This document shows, one piece after another, positions 42,680 to 51,312 of a stretch of DNA of 54,534 nucleotides. Position 1 is the first letter of the stretch; each line of letters starts with the position of its first letter. The stretch is from the NCBI GenBank assembly GCA_902763185.1, contig CACWQT010000004.1, positions 1 through 54,534 on the forward strand, given 5' to 3'. The DNA comes from an uncultured Rhodospirillales bacterium. GTDB lineage: Bacteria; Pseudomonadota; Alphaproteobacteria; RF32; CAG-239. The position numbers were made by a program, and so were the translations under genes. The notes below the pieces were generated by a model that made no database searches, was not told where the DNA came from, and saw nothing but the letters and a program-made list of their open reading frames with translations.

Positions 42680-43213
42680 ATGATAACAGATAAAATCATT
42701 TTGCTTGTAGGACTGATTGGTAGTGGTAAAACCAGCGTTGGTAAAAGGCTGGCTAAGAGGCTCTCATTACCGTTTGTGGATGGTGATCAAGAAATAGAAA
42801 AAGCTGCGGGGCTTGCCGTAATTGATGTTTTTAAGTGTTTTGGGGCAGAAGAATACCGAGCCGGTGAAGCACGAATAATGAAGCGTTTGCTTAACGGAAC
42901 GCCATGCGTGCTTGCTTCTGGGGGAGGTGCTTTTGTGGCCGAAGAAACGCGCAAAATTGCTAAAGAAAAAGCGCTCACAGTATGGCTTAAAGCTGATATT
43001 GATGTGCTGTATCACCGCACTACAGGACGAAAACGCCGGCCTTTTTTACAATGTAGCGATTCTGAAATAAAGAGCAAACTACAATCATACATTGATAATG
43101 AATATCCGTATTATCGCCAAGCAGATATAGTCGTAACAACCCAAAATGAGGCGGTGGAAAACACCGTAAAAAGAGTAATAAAAGCAATTGAAGATTATCA
43201 ACGGGAGAAATAA
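42680..43213 (+). CDS. aroK: Shikimate kinase
   Basis: AroK phosphorylates shikimate in aromatic amino-acid synthesis. Walker A GLIGSGKT lies at residues 11-18, a DGDQEIE block with substrate-binding Asp follows, GGGA lies near 79, and the lid GRKRRPFL near 114. The length is normal. aroB usually comes next in alphaproteobacteria, but rdgB follows after one base. Confidence 0.95.
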   Translation: MITDKIILLVGLIGSGKTSVGKRLAKRLSLPFVDGDQEIEKAAGLAVIDVFKCFGAEEYRAGEARIMKRLLNGTPCVLASGGGAFVAEETRKIAKEKALTVWLKADIDVLYHRTTGRKRRPFLQCSDSEIKSKLQSYIDNEYPYYRQADIVVTTQNEAVENTVKRVIKAIEDYQREK

Positions 43214-43214
43214 A

Positions 43215-43817
43215 ATGCAAAAGTATAAAGAACTTATCTTTGCCAGCCATAATAACGGTAAGATTTCAGAAATTCGTGATATGTTGGCGCCTCTGGGAAT
43301 AAAGGTTCTGTCTGGAAATGATTTGGAATTACCAGATGTTGAAGAAACCGGTAAAACTTTTGAAGAAAATGCCTATATTAAAGCATTAGCCGCCGCAAAA
43401 GAAAAGAATATGCCTTGCATTGCAGATGATTCGGGACTGTGTGTTGATGCCATGGGCGGACGTCCCGGTGTATATTCGGCTCGTTATGCACCAAACCGCG
43501 ATTTTAATAAAGGGATAGAAAAATTATTAAATGAATTGGCTGAAACAAAATCTAGCAATCGAGCGGCGCATTTTTCATGTGTTATCGTATTAGCATATCC
43601 GAGCGGCAAATATAAAGCTTTTGAGGGGCGAGTGGATGGCAATATATCCACCCATAAGAGTGGTGATGCCGGATTCGGATACGATCCGATATTTGTTCCG
43701 ACCGGATTTAATCGTTCATTTGCAGAATTTGACAGTGTGGAAAAAAATAAAATTTCGCACCGAGGTCGTGCGTTACAGAAACTTATTAGTTATTTAACGG
43801 ATAATGACGGACTTTAA
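43215..43817 (+). CDS. rdgB: XTP/dITP diphosphatase (RdgB/HAM1)
   Basis: RdgB removes deaminated purine nucleotides from the pool. The blocks ASHNNGKISEI, ADDSGLCVDA, GFGYDPIFVP and KISHRGRAL are diagnostic. ATG 43215 with GGGAG upstream is chosen; the frame is open to 43188. The last base overlaps addB in TAATG. Confidence 0.96.
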   Translation: MQKYKELIFASHNNGKISEIRDMLAPLGIKVLSGNDLELPDVEETGKTFEENAYIKALAAAKEKNMPCIADDSGLCVDAMGGRPGVYSARYAPNRDFNKGIEKLLNELAETKSSNRAAHFSCVIVLAYPSGKYKAFEGRVDGNISTHKSGDAGFGYDPIFVPTGFNRSFAEFDSVEKNKISHRGRALQKLISYLTDNDGL

Positions 43818-46702
43818 TGAATAAACGCAACAACATTTTTAATATACCGTTAAGCTGTTCCTTTTGGGATACAGTAGCCGAGATTTACTTAAGAAAATAT
43901 CAAGATGACGATATCGGCTTAAGTGAAATGTTGTTCTTGGTACCAAACAGACGTGCCTGCCAATCACTTATTAATGCTTTTGTTCGTCACAAGGGGCTTA
44001 CACCGGCAATTTTGCCGGAGATTGTTCCGATTGCCGAAATAGATGATGATGAGTTGTTTTTTAGTGGGGCTCTAACTTCATTTGCAGATAAAACTGTTAT
44101 TAGCAAAGAAGAAAGATTATTCCTCTTTGTGCGGTTAATAATGTCTAAACCAAACACATTTGGGCTAAAACAGATTTCTTCAGCACAAGCATTAAGCTTG
44201 GCAATTGATTTAGCTAATTTGATAGATATGGTTTCAACACTAGGGTTGTCATTTGACAAACTGACAGATTTAGTGCCGGAAAAGTATGCAACACATTGGC
44301 AAGAAACATTAAAGCTCTTAAAAATCATTACCGAATATTGGCCATTGATATTAAAAGAGCGCAATGCCGTTGATTTATGCGATGCAAGGAAAGATGTCCT
44401 ATTCAAACAAGCAGAAATTTGGCAAAAAAGCCAAACCACCAGACATATTGTGGCAGCCGGTATTACCGCAAGTTTTCCTCAAATTGTAGCAGTTTTGCAG
44501 GTTATAGAGGAACTACCTAAAGGTGAAATCTATTTTTCAGGAATTGATACATTTGCTGATGATACATATTGGTCTTATGTGGATGAGACGCATCCGCAAT
44601 TTGAACTTAAGGAACTCTTAAATAAATTAGAGGTAAATCGCAAGGAAATCGTTGATATTATTCCCCCTAAAAATCCGCTGAAAGAACAGTTTATATCCGA
44701 ACTAATGCGTCCGGCAGAAGTATCTGACGAATGGCGCCGATTAGAAAATAAAATTGATGTGGATACAGTTTTGCAAGGAATGGAAGTTATAAATTGTGAT
44801 ACAGAACGAGATGAGGCAACCGCTATTGCCTTAAAAATGCGTGAAGTGCTAACATATCCTGAAAAAACGGCTGCGTTGATTACCTATGACCGCAATTTAG
44901 CCAGACGCGTGGCAACAGAATTAGCACGCTTTGATATAAACATTGACGATTCGGCAGGAACACCTTTTCATCTTTGTCCTTTAGGTATCTTTTTGCGGCT
45001 AATTATGGAAGCGACAGAAGAACTAAATTCAGAAGTTAAGATATTTAGTCTTTTGAAACATCCGTTTGCTTTATTCGGGCTGGATGCCGCAGAATTTCGG
45101 AATAGAGTCTACCGTTATGAAACAAAGCTTCGTCAACAACGTAACATTTCTGATAATGAGAATGATGACTTTATAGAAAATATCTATACTGAATTGACAC
45201 CGTTTGCGGATATGCTTAAAGCGGAAAAAATATCTTTTGAAGCCATCTTAAAGGAACATATTGAACTTGCAGAAAAAATTGCGTCATCACAAAATATTTC
45301 AGGTGATAAAGTATTATGGCGAGGAAATGCCGGTAAATGTGGCGCGCAATTTATCACAAAAATATTAGCATCAGCAAAATCTTTGGGTGATATAAGAGGA
45401 AGCGATTATCCGGCGCTGTTTTCTACCCTAATGAGTATGGAAACCGTACGTGCAAACTATGGGATGCATCCGCGTTTAAGTATTTTAGGACCGATAGAAG
45501 CACGGCTGTGCAATTTTGATTATGTGATTTTGGGGGAAGTTAATGAAGGCGTGTGGCCCAAACCGGCAAATGCCGATATGTGGATGTCGCGCCCGATGAA
45601 GAAAGATTTTGGGTTTGCATTACCGGAAAAAAATATCGGGATTTTAGCTGCTGATTTATGTTGTTTTTTAGCTGCGGATAACGTTATTTTGACGCGAGCC
45701 GAACGTGTTGACGGCGTGCCGATGAAAAAATCGCGTTGGCTGCTGCGCTTGCAAACAGTATTAAAAGCGCTCGGCTCAGATATTGAGCAACTTATAAATC
45801 CTGATTTTTATAATTTTATACATAACATAGATAAACCATCACATTATCAACCGATAAGGCCACCACAACCAACTCCGCCGGTTAATGCGCGCCCGAGAAG
45901 CTTTTCGGCAAGTGCGGTTGATTTATTGATGTCTGATCCGTATTCATTTTATGCCAGATATATCTTAAAACTGTATCCGTTAAACGATTTGGATATGCCT
46001 TTGGATCAAAGAGCCTATGGCACGCTTATCCATGCAATTATTGAGGATTTTAACAATCAATATCCTGAAAATCTTCCTGACAATGCATTAGAAATCCTTT
46101 TAGATTTAGGTAAAAAACATTTTTCAGAACAAAATATTGCCAAAGAATTAGCGGCTTTTTGGATTCCTAAATTTGCAGTTACGGCAAAATGGATTATTCA
46201 ACAAGAAAGGGAGTATCGTTTGGAAGTTCTTAAAGTAAACAATGAAATTAAGGGAGAAATAAAATATACTTTACCGGCAGGAGATATATCATTTACCGCT
46301 ATTGCGGATCGTGTGGATGTCTTAAAAAATGGGAAAATCAATATCATAGATTATAAAACCGGTAACATCCCGACAGATAAACAACTTAAAAACGGCTATG
46401 CGTTGCAATTGCCATTGGAAGGACTTATTGCCCAAAGAAATGGTTTTGTAAAAATTCAAAATAAAGAAGTAGAAGACCTTATTTATTGGCAGCTCGGCAA
46501 AAAAGATTTAAAAATATCCGCAAAAACGACTGAAATATTAAAAAAATGCGAGGCGTTTTTATTAGAATTGGTAAAAACCTTTGATAACCCCAATATGCCA
46601 TATCACTTTCGTCCTGTGCCGAAATTTATTATAAAAAACAGAGATTACGAGCATCTTTCCCGTGTTCGTGAGTGGTCTGTTTTAGAAGATGGTGAAGATT
46701 AA
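43817..46702 (+). CDS. addB: Double-strand break repair protein AddB (alphaproteobacterial type)
   Basis: AddB is the partner nuclease of AddA. The N-terminus is a degenerate helicase (LFLVPNRRACQS) and the C-terminus carries a RecB-type nuclease with DRVDV and DYKTG near residues 833-851. The length, 961, fits the alphaproteobacterial type. The usual addB-addA-trxA order is broken: addA-trxA lie at 17803-21590. The start overlaps rdgB by one base, so expression depends on the aroK-rdgB transcript. Confidence 0.92.
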   Translation: MNKRNNIFNIPLSCSFWDTVAEIYLRKYQDDDIGLSEMLFLVPNRRACQSLINAFVRHKGLTPAILPEIVPIAEIDDDELFFSGALTSFADKTVISKEERLFLFVRLIMSKPNTFGLKQISSAQALSLAIDLANLIDMVSTLGLSFDKLTDLVPEKYATHWQETLKLLKIITEYWPLILKERNAVDLCDARKDVLFKQAEIWQKSQTTRHIVAAGITASFPQIVAVLQVIEELPKGEIYFSGIDTFADDTYWSYVDETHPQFELKELLNKLEVNRKEIVDIIPPKNPLKEQFISELMRPAEVSDEWRRLENKIDVDTVLQGMEVINCDTERDEATAIALKMREVLTYPEKTAALITYDRNLARRVATELARFDINIDDSAGTPFHLCPLGIFLRLIMEATEELNSEVKIFSLLKHPFALFGLDAAEFRNRVYRYETKLRQQRNISDNENDDFIENIYTELTPFADMLKAEKISFEAILKEHIELAEKIASSQNISGDKVLWRGNAGKCGAQFITKILASAKSLGDIRGSDYPALFSTLMSMETVRANYGMHPRLSILGPIEARLCNFDYVILGEVNEGVWPKPANADMWMSRPMKKDFGFALPEKNIGILAADLCCFLAADNVILTRAERVDGVPMKKSRWLLRLQTVLKALGSDIEQLINPDFYNFIHNIDKPSHYQPIRPPQPTPPVNARPRSFSASAVDLLMSDPYSFYARYILKLYPLNDLDMPLDQRAYGTLIHAIIEDFNNQYPENLPDNALEILLDLGKKHFSEQNIAKELAAFWIPKFAVTAKWIIQQEREYRLEVLKVNNEIKGEIKYTLPAGDISFTAIADRVDVLKNGKINIIDYKTGNIPTDKQLKNGYALQLPLEGLIAQRNGFVKIQNKEVEDLIYWQLGKKDLKISAKTTEILKKCEAFLLELVKTFDNPNMPYHFRPVPKFIIKNRDYEHLSRVREWSVLEDGED

Positions 46703-46751
46703 TACAATAAGGTAGCGTTGGTATCTAATCTATGCTGTATGGGGTTAATTT

Positions 46752-47051
46752 TTAAACAATACTCTTAATTGCACTGAAAATCGGTTCCTCACCTTGCTGT
46801 TTGAAAGAAGAATAACTTGGTGTGTCCTTTAATTTTTGCAATTGATAAAAGTAGACAATAGCGAACAATCGGACCGTGCTTGTAAGAGATATACTCGGGT
46901 CTTTGGCTTCGGCAATCATCTCAAGAAGAGCCTTACGATAGATATTTTCCCTTTTGCAAATTAAATCTACGGCTTCCCATTCAGCCTGAGCCAAACGCAT
47001 ACTGGTTTTTCTATTATTTAAAGTAATGATTTTTGTAATTAATTTTGTCAT
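46752..47051 (-). CDS. Ribbon-helix-helix protein
   Basis: The sequence RKTSMRLAQAEWEAVDLICKRE fits the RHH_4-type domain of alphaproteobacteria: a short beta strand, two helices (to about residue 50) and STVRLFAIVYFYQ as the closing helix. Such proteins bind DNA as dimers and often repress their own gene. A C-terminal tail of 27 residues follows. AAAGGA lies upstream of the ATG. It has no toxin partner next to it. The target is unknown. Confidence 0.75.
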   Translation of the reverse strand: MTKLITKIITLNNRKTSMRLAQAEWEAVDLICKRENIYRKALLEMIAEAKDPSISLTSTVRLFAIVYFYQLQKLKDTPSYSSFKQQGEEPIFSAIKSIV

Positions 47052-47389
47052 CTTTTTATCCTTTCTAATGTTGATGGCAATAATAGAACATTAAAAATAA
47101 AAAGCAACTAAAATTTGTTTAATTTGATATATAATTTTCTTTTTATAATTTTTTAAAAATCTATAAAATATTTGCATTTTAAAATAGACTCCGAAAATGA
47201 GTTCGATAATAAAATTACTTGCATAATAAAACAAGCCGGATAATATAACCCCGAATGGTATTTATTCTGTCTTGATGAATTATGCTCTCTATAATTTATA
47301 AAGTGTGAGCTTTTTTGCATGTATTGTCATAAAGACAGATTCTCATTGTTTAGATAAACTTAAGTTTCACCATTAAATATTTTCAGCTT
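47052..47389. other. AT-rich spacer with no gene
   Basis: No gene, tRNA or clear repeat is visible. It holds the promoters of the RHH gene and of the lipoprotein at 47390. No Shine-Dalgarno sequence precedes 47390. Confidence 0.6.
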
Positions 47390-49474
47390 ATGAAAACAAA
47401 AAGACTTTATGCCTATGCATTTACAGCTGTATTTGCACTGGCAATCTGCACCCTCTCGTGCAGCGGTGATAACGACGAACCAACCCCAAAGCCTGAAGAG
47501 CCAAAGGGTGAGGTAAGTTATGTTATTAACAATGGAAACGGTGGCAGTAGCACAACTACTCCCACGGTGGTAACAACGGGGCAACCGCTTAATATGACTA
47601 TTAGTCAGAAAAGTAGTTATACCGACTCTGATGGCAAAGTGTTCTCGTGTGAGCCTAAAGCGACTATATCGCTTAAGGTAACCGCAGACACTGTTCGTGT
47701 AAAAGACCTTACAACTTTAACGAGTGTGACACAAAAGGGAAATCCTAATACTTCCACGAATGGCACAAATCCGGCACAAACCAAAATAACGCAAGTTTTT
47801 GAGGTAGCTGGGGAGGATGTTTCATTTGATTTGGGGTATGAAATTTATCGCTATACCAACGCAGCAAATCGCACAATTGAAATGCCCTATATCAAACTTA
47901 GTCCTGCATCATACGGTGCCGCTGATACAAAGCAAACCACAAGAAGTGCAGAAGCAGTCACAAGTGTTCGCTTAACCCCGATTACTCCCGTTGCAACAAC
48001 GCGAGGCGAAGTTGTCAGCAGCACAACGATGTATAAGGTAAACGTTTCCTTTAATTTGGATATGCAAACCCAAAATACAGGCAATGATGCAACAACGCCG
48101 CTGTCTTTTGAAACGGAGTTTGTAGGAATTGTTGAATCTACAACGGAGCTTCCTGATGCTACAACCAACTTGAGCTATCAGCTCAATGTTTTGAGTGGCA
48201 CCACAAGTACGGCATCACCATTTTCCGTAACTTTAGGAGAAGAATTCTCTTTAGAGTGGGTGCAGAATAGCCAATATACCTATTTCTCCGCGACGGAGCT
48301 TACCGGTAAAACGGTTGGTGAAAAGCCAAAAGCTACGATAAAGATTATGGTTCCTAAAGATACTTTGTGGGCAAATTCTGTGGAGGACCTTGAGAAAGTA
48401 ACCGAAGCAGCGCCTGTTGAGACAACAAACGGTGAAAATCCGATGAAGCATACGACTAAGCAAAGTTTTGATATTGGTGGTAAAACCATAAATGTTGATT
48501 GGAGTTACGAGGCATATGCCAAAACAACTATTAACGGCAAAGAGGTTGAACTGCCTTATTTGGAACTAGGCAAGGTGGAAGTAGCAAATGTTACCAAAAC
48601 GGAAATAAATGCAGAACAGGTTTCTGGAAAAGCTGCGAAAGCTTATGCCGTGACCGTAACACTTCGCCAGAGCTTAAAAGGTAAGAATACACCAAACGAA
48701 GTGGCAGAAACGGTGGAATATATTGTGAAATATATTGCTGCAGTTGAAGCCAAACTCATCAGCACCACTTATGAGAAAGATTATGAGTGGTTTGAACCTT
48801 GGTGTGATTTACCTTGGCGATATAATTATATTGTCCGTCGTGTCAGAACCTATTCTACCGGTGAAAAGGAAACCGATGAATTTAGGTTGCCAACAGGAAC
48901 AAATGTATCTCCGAATGGTACTATTTACCAAATAATTGAAGATAAAGATATTCTGGTAGGTCCCCTCCATGTTATTTATCATAATGAGAATTATGATATA
49001 AATAATGATGATTTTAAGCAGGTTAGAACAACTAAAACGGGCGTTTCAGATATTACACTTATTAGTGGGAAAATAACAGAAGATGAAGATACGTGGAATG
49101 AACGGAATTTTAATCGTTATCGGATGGTATTTAGTGATGAATTCTATAATCCTTCATCACCAAAAGAAAATTGGTATGGTGAAATTATTTCTCGTAAAAG
49201 GAGTTTGCAGATATTTTGTAATGCTACTGGACATGAGACTGAATGGATAAGATTAGAACCAACATGGATTAATTTTGGTGACTGGTTCCTTTACCTAGAC
49301 GGTCAAATTATTGAGTTCCCGGAATATCGAATGACCTATAATTTTGATTTTCGCGAGGAAAACATAAGTTTTAATGGTTCGCCTGCGAAGGTATTTACTA
49401 ATGAAATAAAAGGCAAATATCTTGGAAAAGATTTTTATGCGGCAACCGTAGATACTATCTATCAGATAAAGTAA
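47390..49474 (+). CDS. Bacteroidota-type surface lipoprotein with two tandem domains
   Basis: The N-terminus has a signal peptide ending LSC, lipid Cys 24, followed by SGDNDEP, an acidic sequence resembling the lipoprotein export signal that Bacteroidota use to move lipoproteins to the cell surface. A Pro/Glu linker follows. Two similar domains lie at about residues 43-175 and 265-400, each with a PKATI-L or PKATIKI strand, a TNGTNP/TNGENP-like turn, a FEVAG or FDIGG strand and an EMPYIKL or ELPYLEL strand. A different C-terminal domain begins near 455. There is no Shine-Dalgarno sequence before the ATG, unlike the neighbours. All point to transfer from Bacteroidota. Function is unknown. Confidence 0.75.
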   Translation: MKTKRLYAYAFTAVFALAICTLSCSGDNDEPTPKPEEPKGEVSYVINNGNGGSSTTTPTVVTTGQPLNMTISQKSSYTDSDGKVFSCEPKATISLKVTADTVRVKDLTTLTSVTQKGNPNTSTNGTNPAQTKITQVFEVAGEDVSFDLGYEIYRYTNAANRTIEMPYIKLSPASYGAADTKQTTRSAEAVTSVRLTPITPVATTRGEVVSSTTMYKVNVSFNLDMQTQNTGNDATTPLSFETEFVGIVESTTELPDATTNLSYQLNVLSGTTSTASPFSVTLGEEFSLEWVQNSQYTYFSATELTGKTVGEKPKATIKIMVPKDTLWANSVEDLEKVTEAAPVETTNGENPMKHTTKQSFDIGGKTINVDWSYEAYAKTTINGKEVELPYLELGKVEVANVTKTEINAEQVSGKAAKAYAVTVTLRQSLKGKNTPNEVAETVEYIVKYIAAVEAKLISTTYEKDYEWFEPWCDLPWRYNYIVRRVRTYSTGEKETDEFRLPTGTNVSPNGTIYQIIEDKDILVGPLHVIYHNENYDINNDDFKQVRTTKTGVSDITLISGKITEDEDTWNERNFNRYRMVFSDEFYNPSSPKENWYGEIISRKRSLQIFCNATGHETEWIRLEPTWINFGDWFLYLDGQIIEFPEYRMTYNFDFREENISFNGSPAKVFTNEIKGKYLGKDFYAATVDTIYQIK

Positions 49475-49498
49475 CATTCGTTAAATACTCTAATTCAA

Positions 49499-49532
49499 AA
49501 CACCGTAAGCGTTCAGCTTGCGGTGTTTTTCT
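49499..49532. terminator. Terminator after the lipoprotein gene
   Basis: CACCGTAAGC at 49501-49510 pairs with GCTTGCGGTG at 49516-49525 through one G-U pair, followed by five T. Confidence 0.8.
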
Positions 49533-50169
49533 ATTTTAAAGACCAAATTAAGGTATTTTCTTTATCCTGACAAAGTTGCTTGGTGGCATATTTCTTGATG
49601 GGAAGAGTGTTCTCGCCCCCCCAACTGAAGGTATAAGTCCCTGAATTATTGATAACACTTAGGCTTAAAAGCGCCAAATATTCTTCATCTAAAAGATTGG
49701 CTTCTGCATATGACATACACTGAGCCTTATTAAGATGCGGAACAACAATATCAAAACTTTGAGCCATCGGCATAACTGTGCTTCCATCAATACCAGCTCC
49801 GATCAGAATAGTAATGCCTCCATTTAAGCGGAGTTGGTTATTTTTTATTATATCTTGTGATACAATATTCTGTTTAATCACATATTCAGTGTTTAACCCC
49901 CAATAACTCGGTTTATCGGCAAAGTGCTGACGAATGGCTTCAGAAATACTAAAAATGGCTCTGACATTTTTTGTAATGACATGCTGAGAATAAACACAAG
50001 AACAATACCCCAAGACAATAATCAGCAAAGGAATAAATATTTTAATCAGGAATACCTTGTTTTGATTGAAAAAATTCTTTCCACCGACAAAAAAATTAGA
50101 GCAAAACAAAACAATCTTTTGCCAACAAAAATAAACTTTTTGATACAAATATTTTAAAATAATTTTCAT
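49531..50169 (-). CDS. PilS-like type IVb pilin-related protein, non-canonical N-terminus
   Basis: The C-terminal part resembles PilS-type pilins: two cysteines (151 and 200) likely form the D-region disulfide, ending in an ENTLIW motif, and the middle holds helix-to-strand sequence with GGITILIG. The hydrophobic segment at about residues 38-60 would be the pilin spine, but it follows 37 basic and aromatic residues, and no prepilin-peptidase G/FxxxxE site is visible. It may be a pseudopilin or an anchored pilin-like protein. It is the last gene of the pilus operon in this window. Confidence 0.55.
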   Translation of the reverse strand: MKIILKYLYQKVYFCWQKIVLFCSNFFVGGKNFFNQNKVFLIKIFIPLLIIVLGYCSCVYSQHVITKNVRAIFSISEAIRQHFADKPSYWGLNTEYVIKQNIVSQDIIKNNQLRLNGGITILIGAGIDGSTVMPMAQSFDIVVPHLNKAQCMSYAEANLLDEEYLALLSLSVINNSGTYTFSWGGENTLPIKKYATKQLCQDKENTLIWSLK

Positions 50170-50178
50170 TGTCCGATA

Positions 50179-51303
50179 TTACCCCATTGCGCTGGTAATT
50201 TGATCTTGCATTTCAAACACACCGAAAACCGCCCAAGCAATAATACCGGAAATAGCGAACATAGCAATCATGTTCAAAATAGAAGCTTTTGCTTCAACAG
50301 CTTCAGCCGATTCGTCTAACCAGTCATTTGCTAATTTATCAAGTGCTTCTTCAAAATTGTCCAACTCGGCGTAAATACGTAAGTCTGCAACAATATCTTT
50401 GTCAGGAAAATTCAATTTAGTTTTGGAAAGAGCTTGTCCGAGGTTATCACCGTTTTTAATAAAATCCATAGCTTTATCAATACGTTCCTGCAAATAACGA
50501 TTGGAGTCTTTTCTTAAAGAAGAAAGCGCCACAGATATTGGCACACCGCCCTTAATCAAAGCGGACAAGGATAACAGCCAAGTAATGCCCATAAACATTT
50601 TATATAGTGACCACGGTGGCATATCATCAATTGCTTTACGGGTAGGACCGGTCCATATACCGATAGTCGCATAAATTATAATGAAAACGGCTGGGAAAAA
50701 TGAAAAAGCAAATATCCAATTATCTTTAATCCAGTGTGAAACATTCACCAAATCTTTTGCTGTTCCTGTCCAGCGTGCATTAGGGGCAGCATCTTCCATC
50801 GGCGGAACCATGTATGCACCGATAGCCCAAATAACCAAAACTGACATTAAAAGTAAGAAGGAAGGATAAGCAATGGCACCGATAATCGGCTTAATCATTT
50901 TATCAGTTCCTTCTGCCACACGAATTAAGTTTAAAAGAGCACTTTCCAAGTCAGACATATCACCAACAGACAACATTAGGCGTTCACGGCTAGGTGCCCA
51001 TCCTTTTAAGGCATCAGAAAAAGCATAACCGTTCTGGAGTGACTTACCCCAAGAAGCAATAGCAATTGCCATCGGTTCACTTGGATGCTTACCGCTATCG
51101 GTAATACTATCATACATAACGTCAAGCGCATTCATTAATGAAAAGCGGTTTCTTAACAATGATGCTAATTTTTTATAAACTTTAAGACGAGCCTTACCGG
51201 CCATTCCGATACGAAATTTAGCATAAGAAACCTCCAAAGCACCTAAAGATTTCATTGCTTTATTAAATGCAGCTTGTGTATTTCTTTTTTCTTCCTTAGC
51301 CAT
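50179..51303 (-). CDS. Type IV pilus inner-membrane platform protein (PilR/GspF-like)
   Basis: The protein fits the PilC/GspF/PilR platform family, which links the pilus ATPase with the growing pilus. Membrane segments lie at about 143-167, 197-220 and 345-368, with two helical cytoplasmic domains (KKLASLLRNRFSLMNALDVM and TWLLSLSALIKGGVPISVAL). AGAGGTAG lies just before ATG 51303. At 374 residues and with this layout, R64 PilR is the nearest match in organisation. It lies between the ATPase and the pilin-like gene. Confidence 0.85.
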   Translation of the reverse strand: MAKEEKRNTQAAFNKAMKSLGALEVSYAKFRIGMAGKARLKVYKKLASLLRNRFSLMNALDVMYDSITDSGKHPSEPMAIAIASWGKSLQNGYAFSDALKGWAPSRERLMLSVGDMSDLESALLNLIRVAEGTDKMIKPIIGAIAYPSFLLLMSVLVIWAIGAYMVPPMEDAAPNARWTGTAKDLVNVSHWIKDNWIFAFSFFPAVFIIIYATIGIWTGPTRKAIDDMPPWSLYKMFMGITWLLSLSALIKGGVPISVALSSLRKDSNRYLQERIDKAMDFIKNGDNLGQALSKTKLNFPDKDIVADLRIYAELDNFEEALDKLANDWLDESAEAVEAKASILNMIAMFAISGIIAWAVFGVFEMQDQITSAMG

Positions 51304-51312
51304 ATTCTACCT

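Noticed and set aside
47300..47389. Bacteroidota-type promoter (TTG then TAnnTTTG) before the lipoprotein
   Set aside because: I could not find both boxes at the right spacing, so transfer is argued only from the protein and the missing ribosome site.
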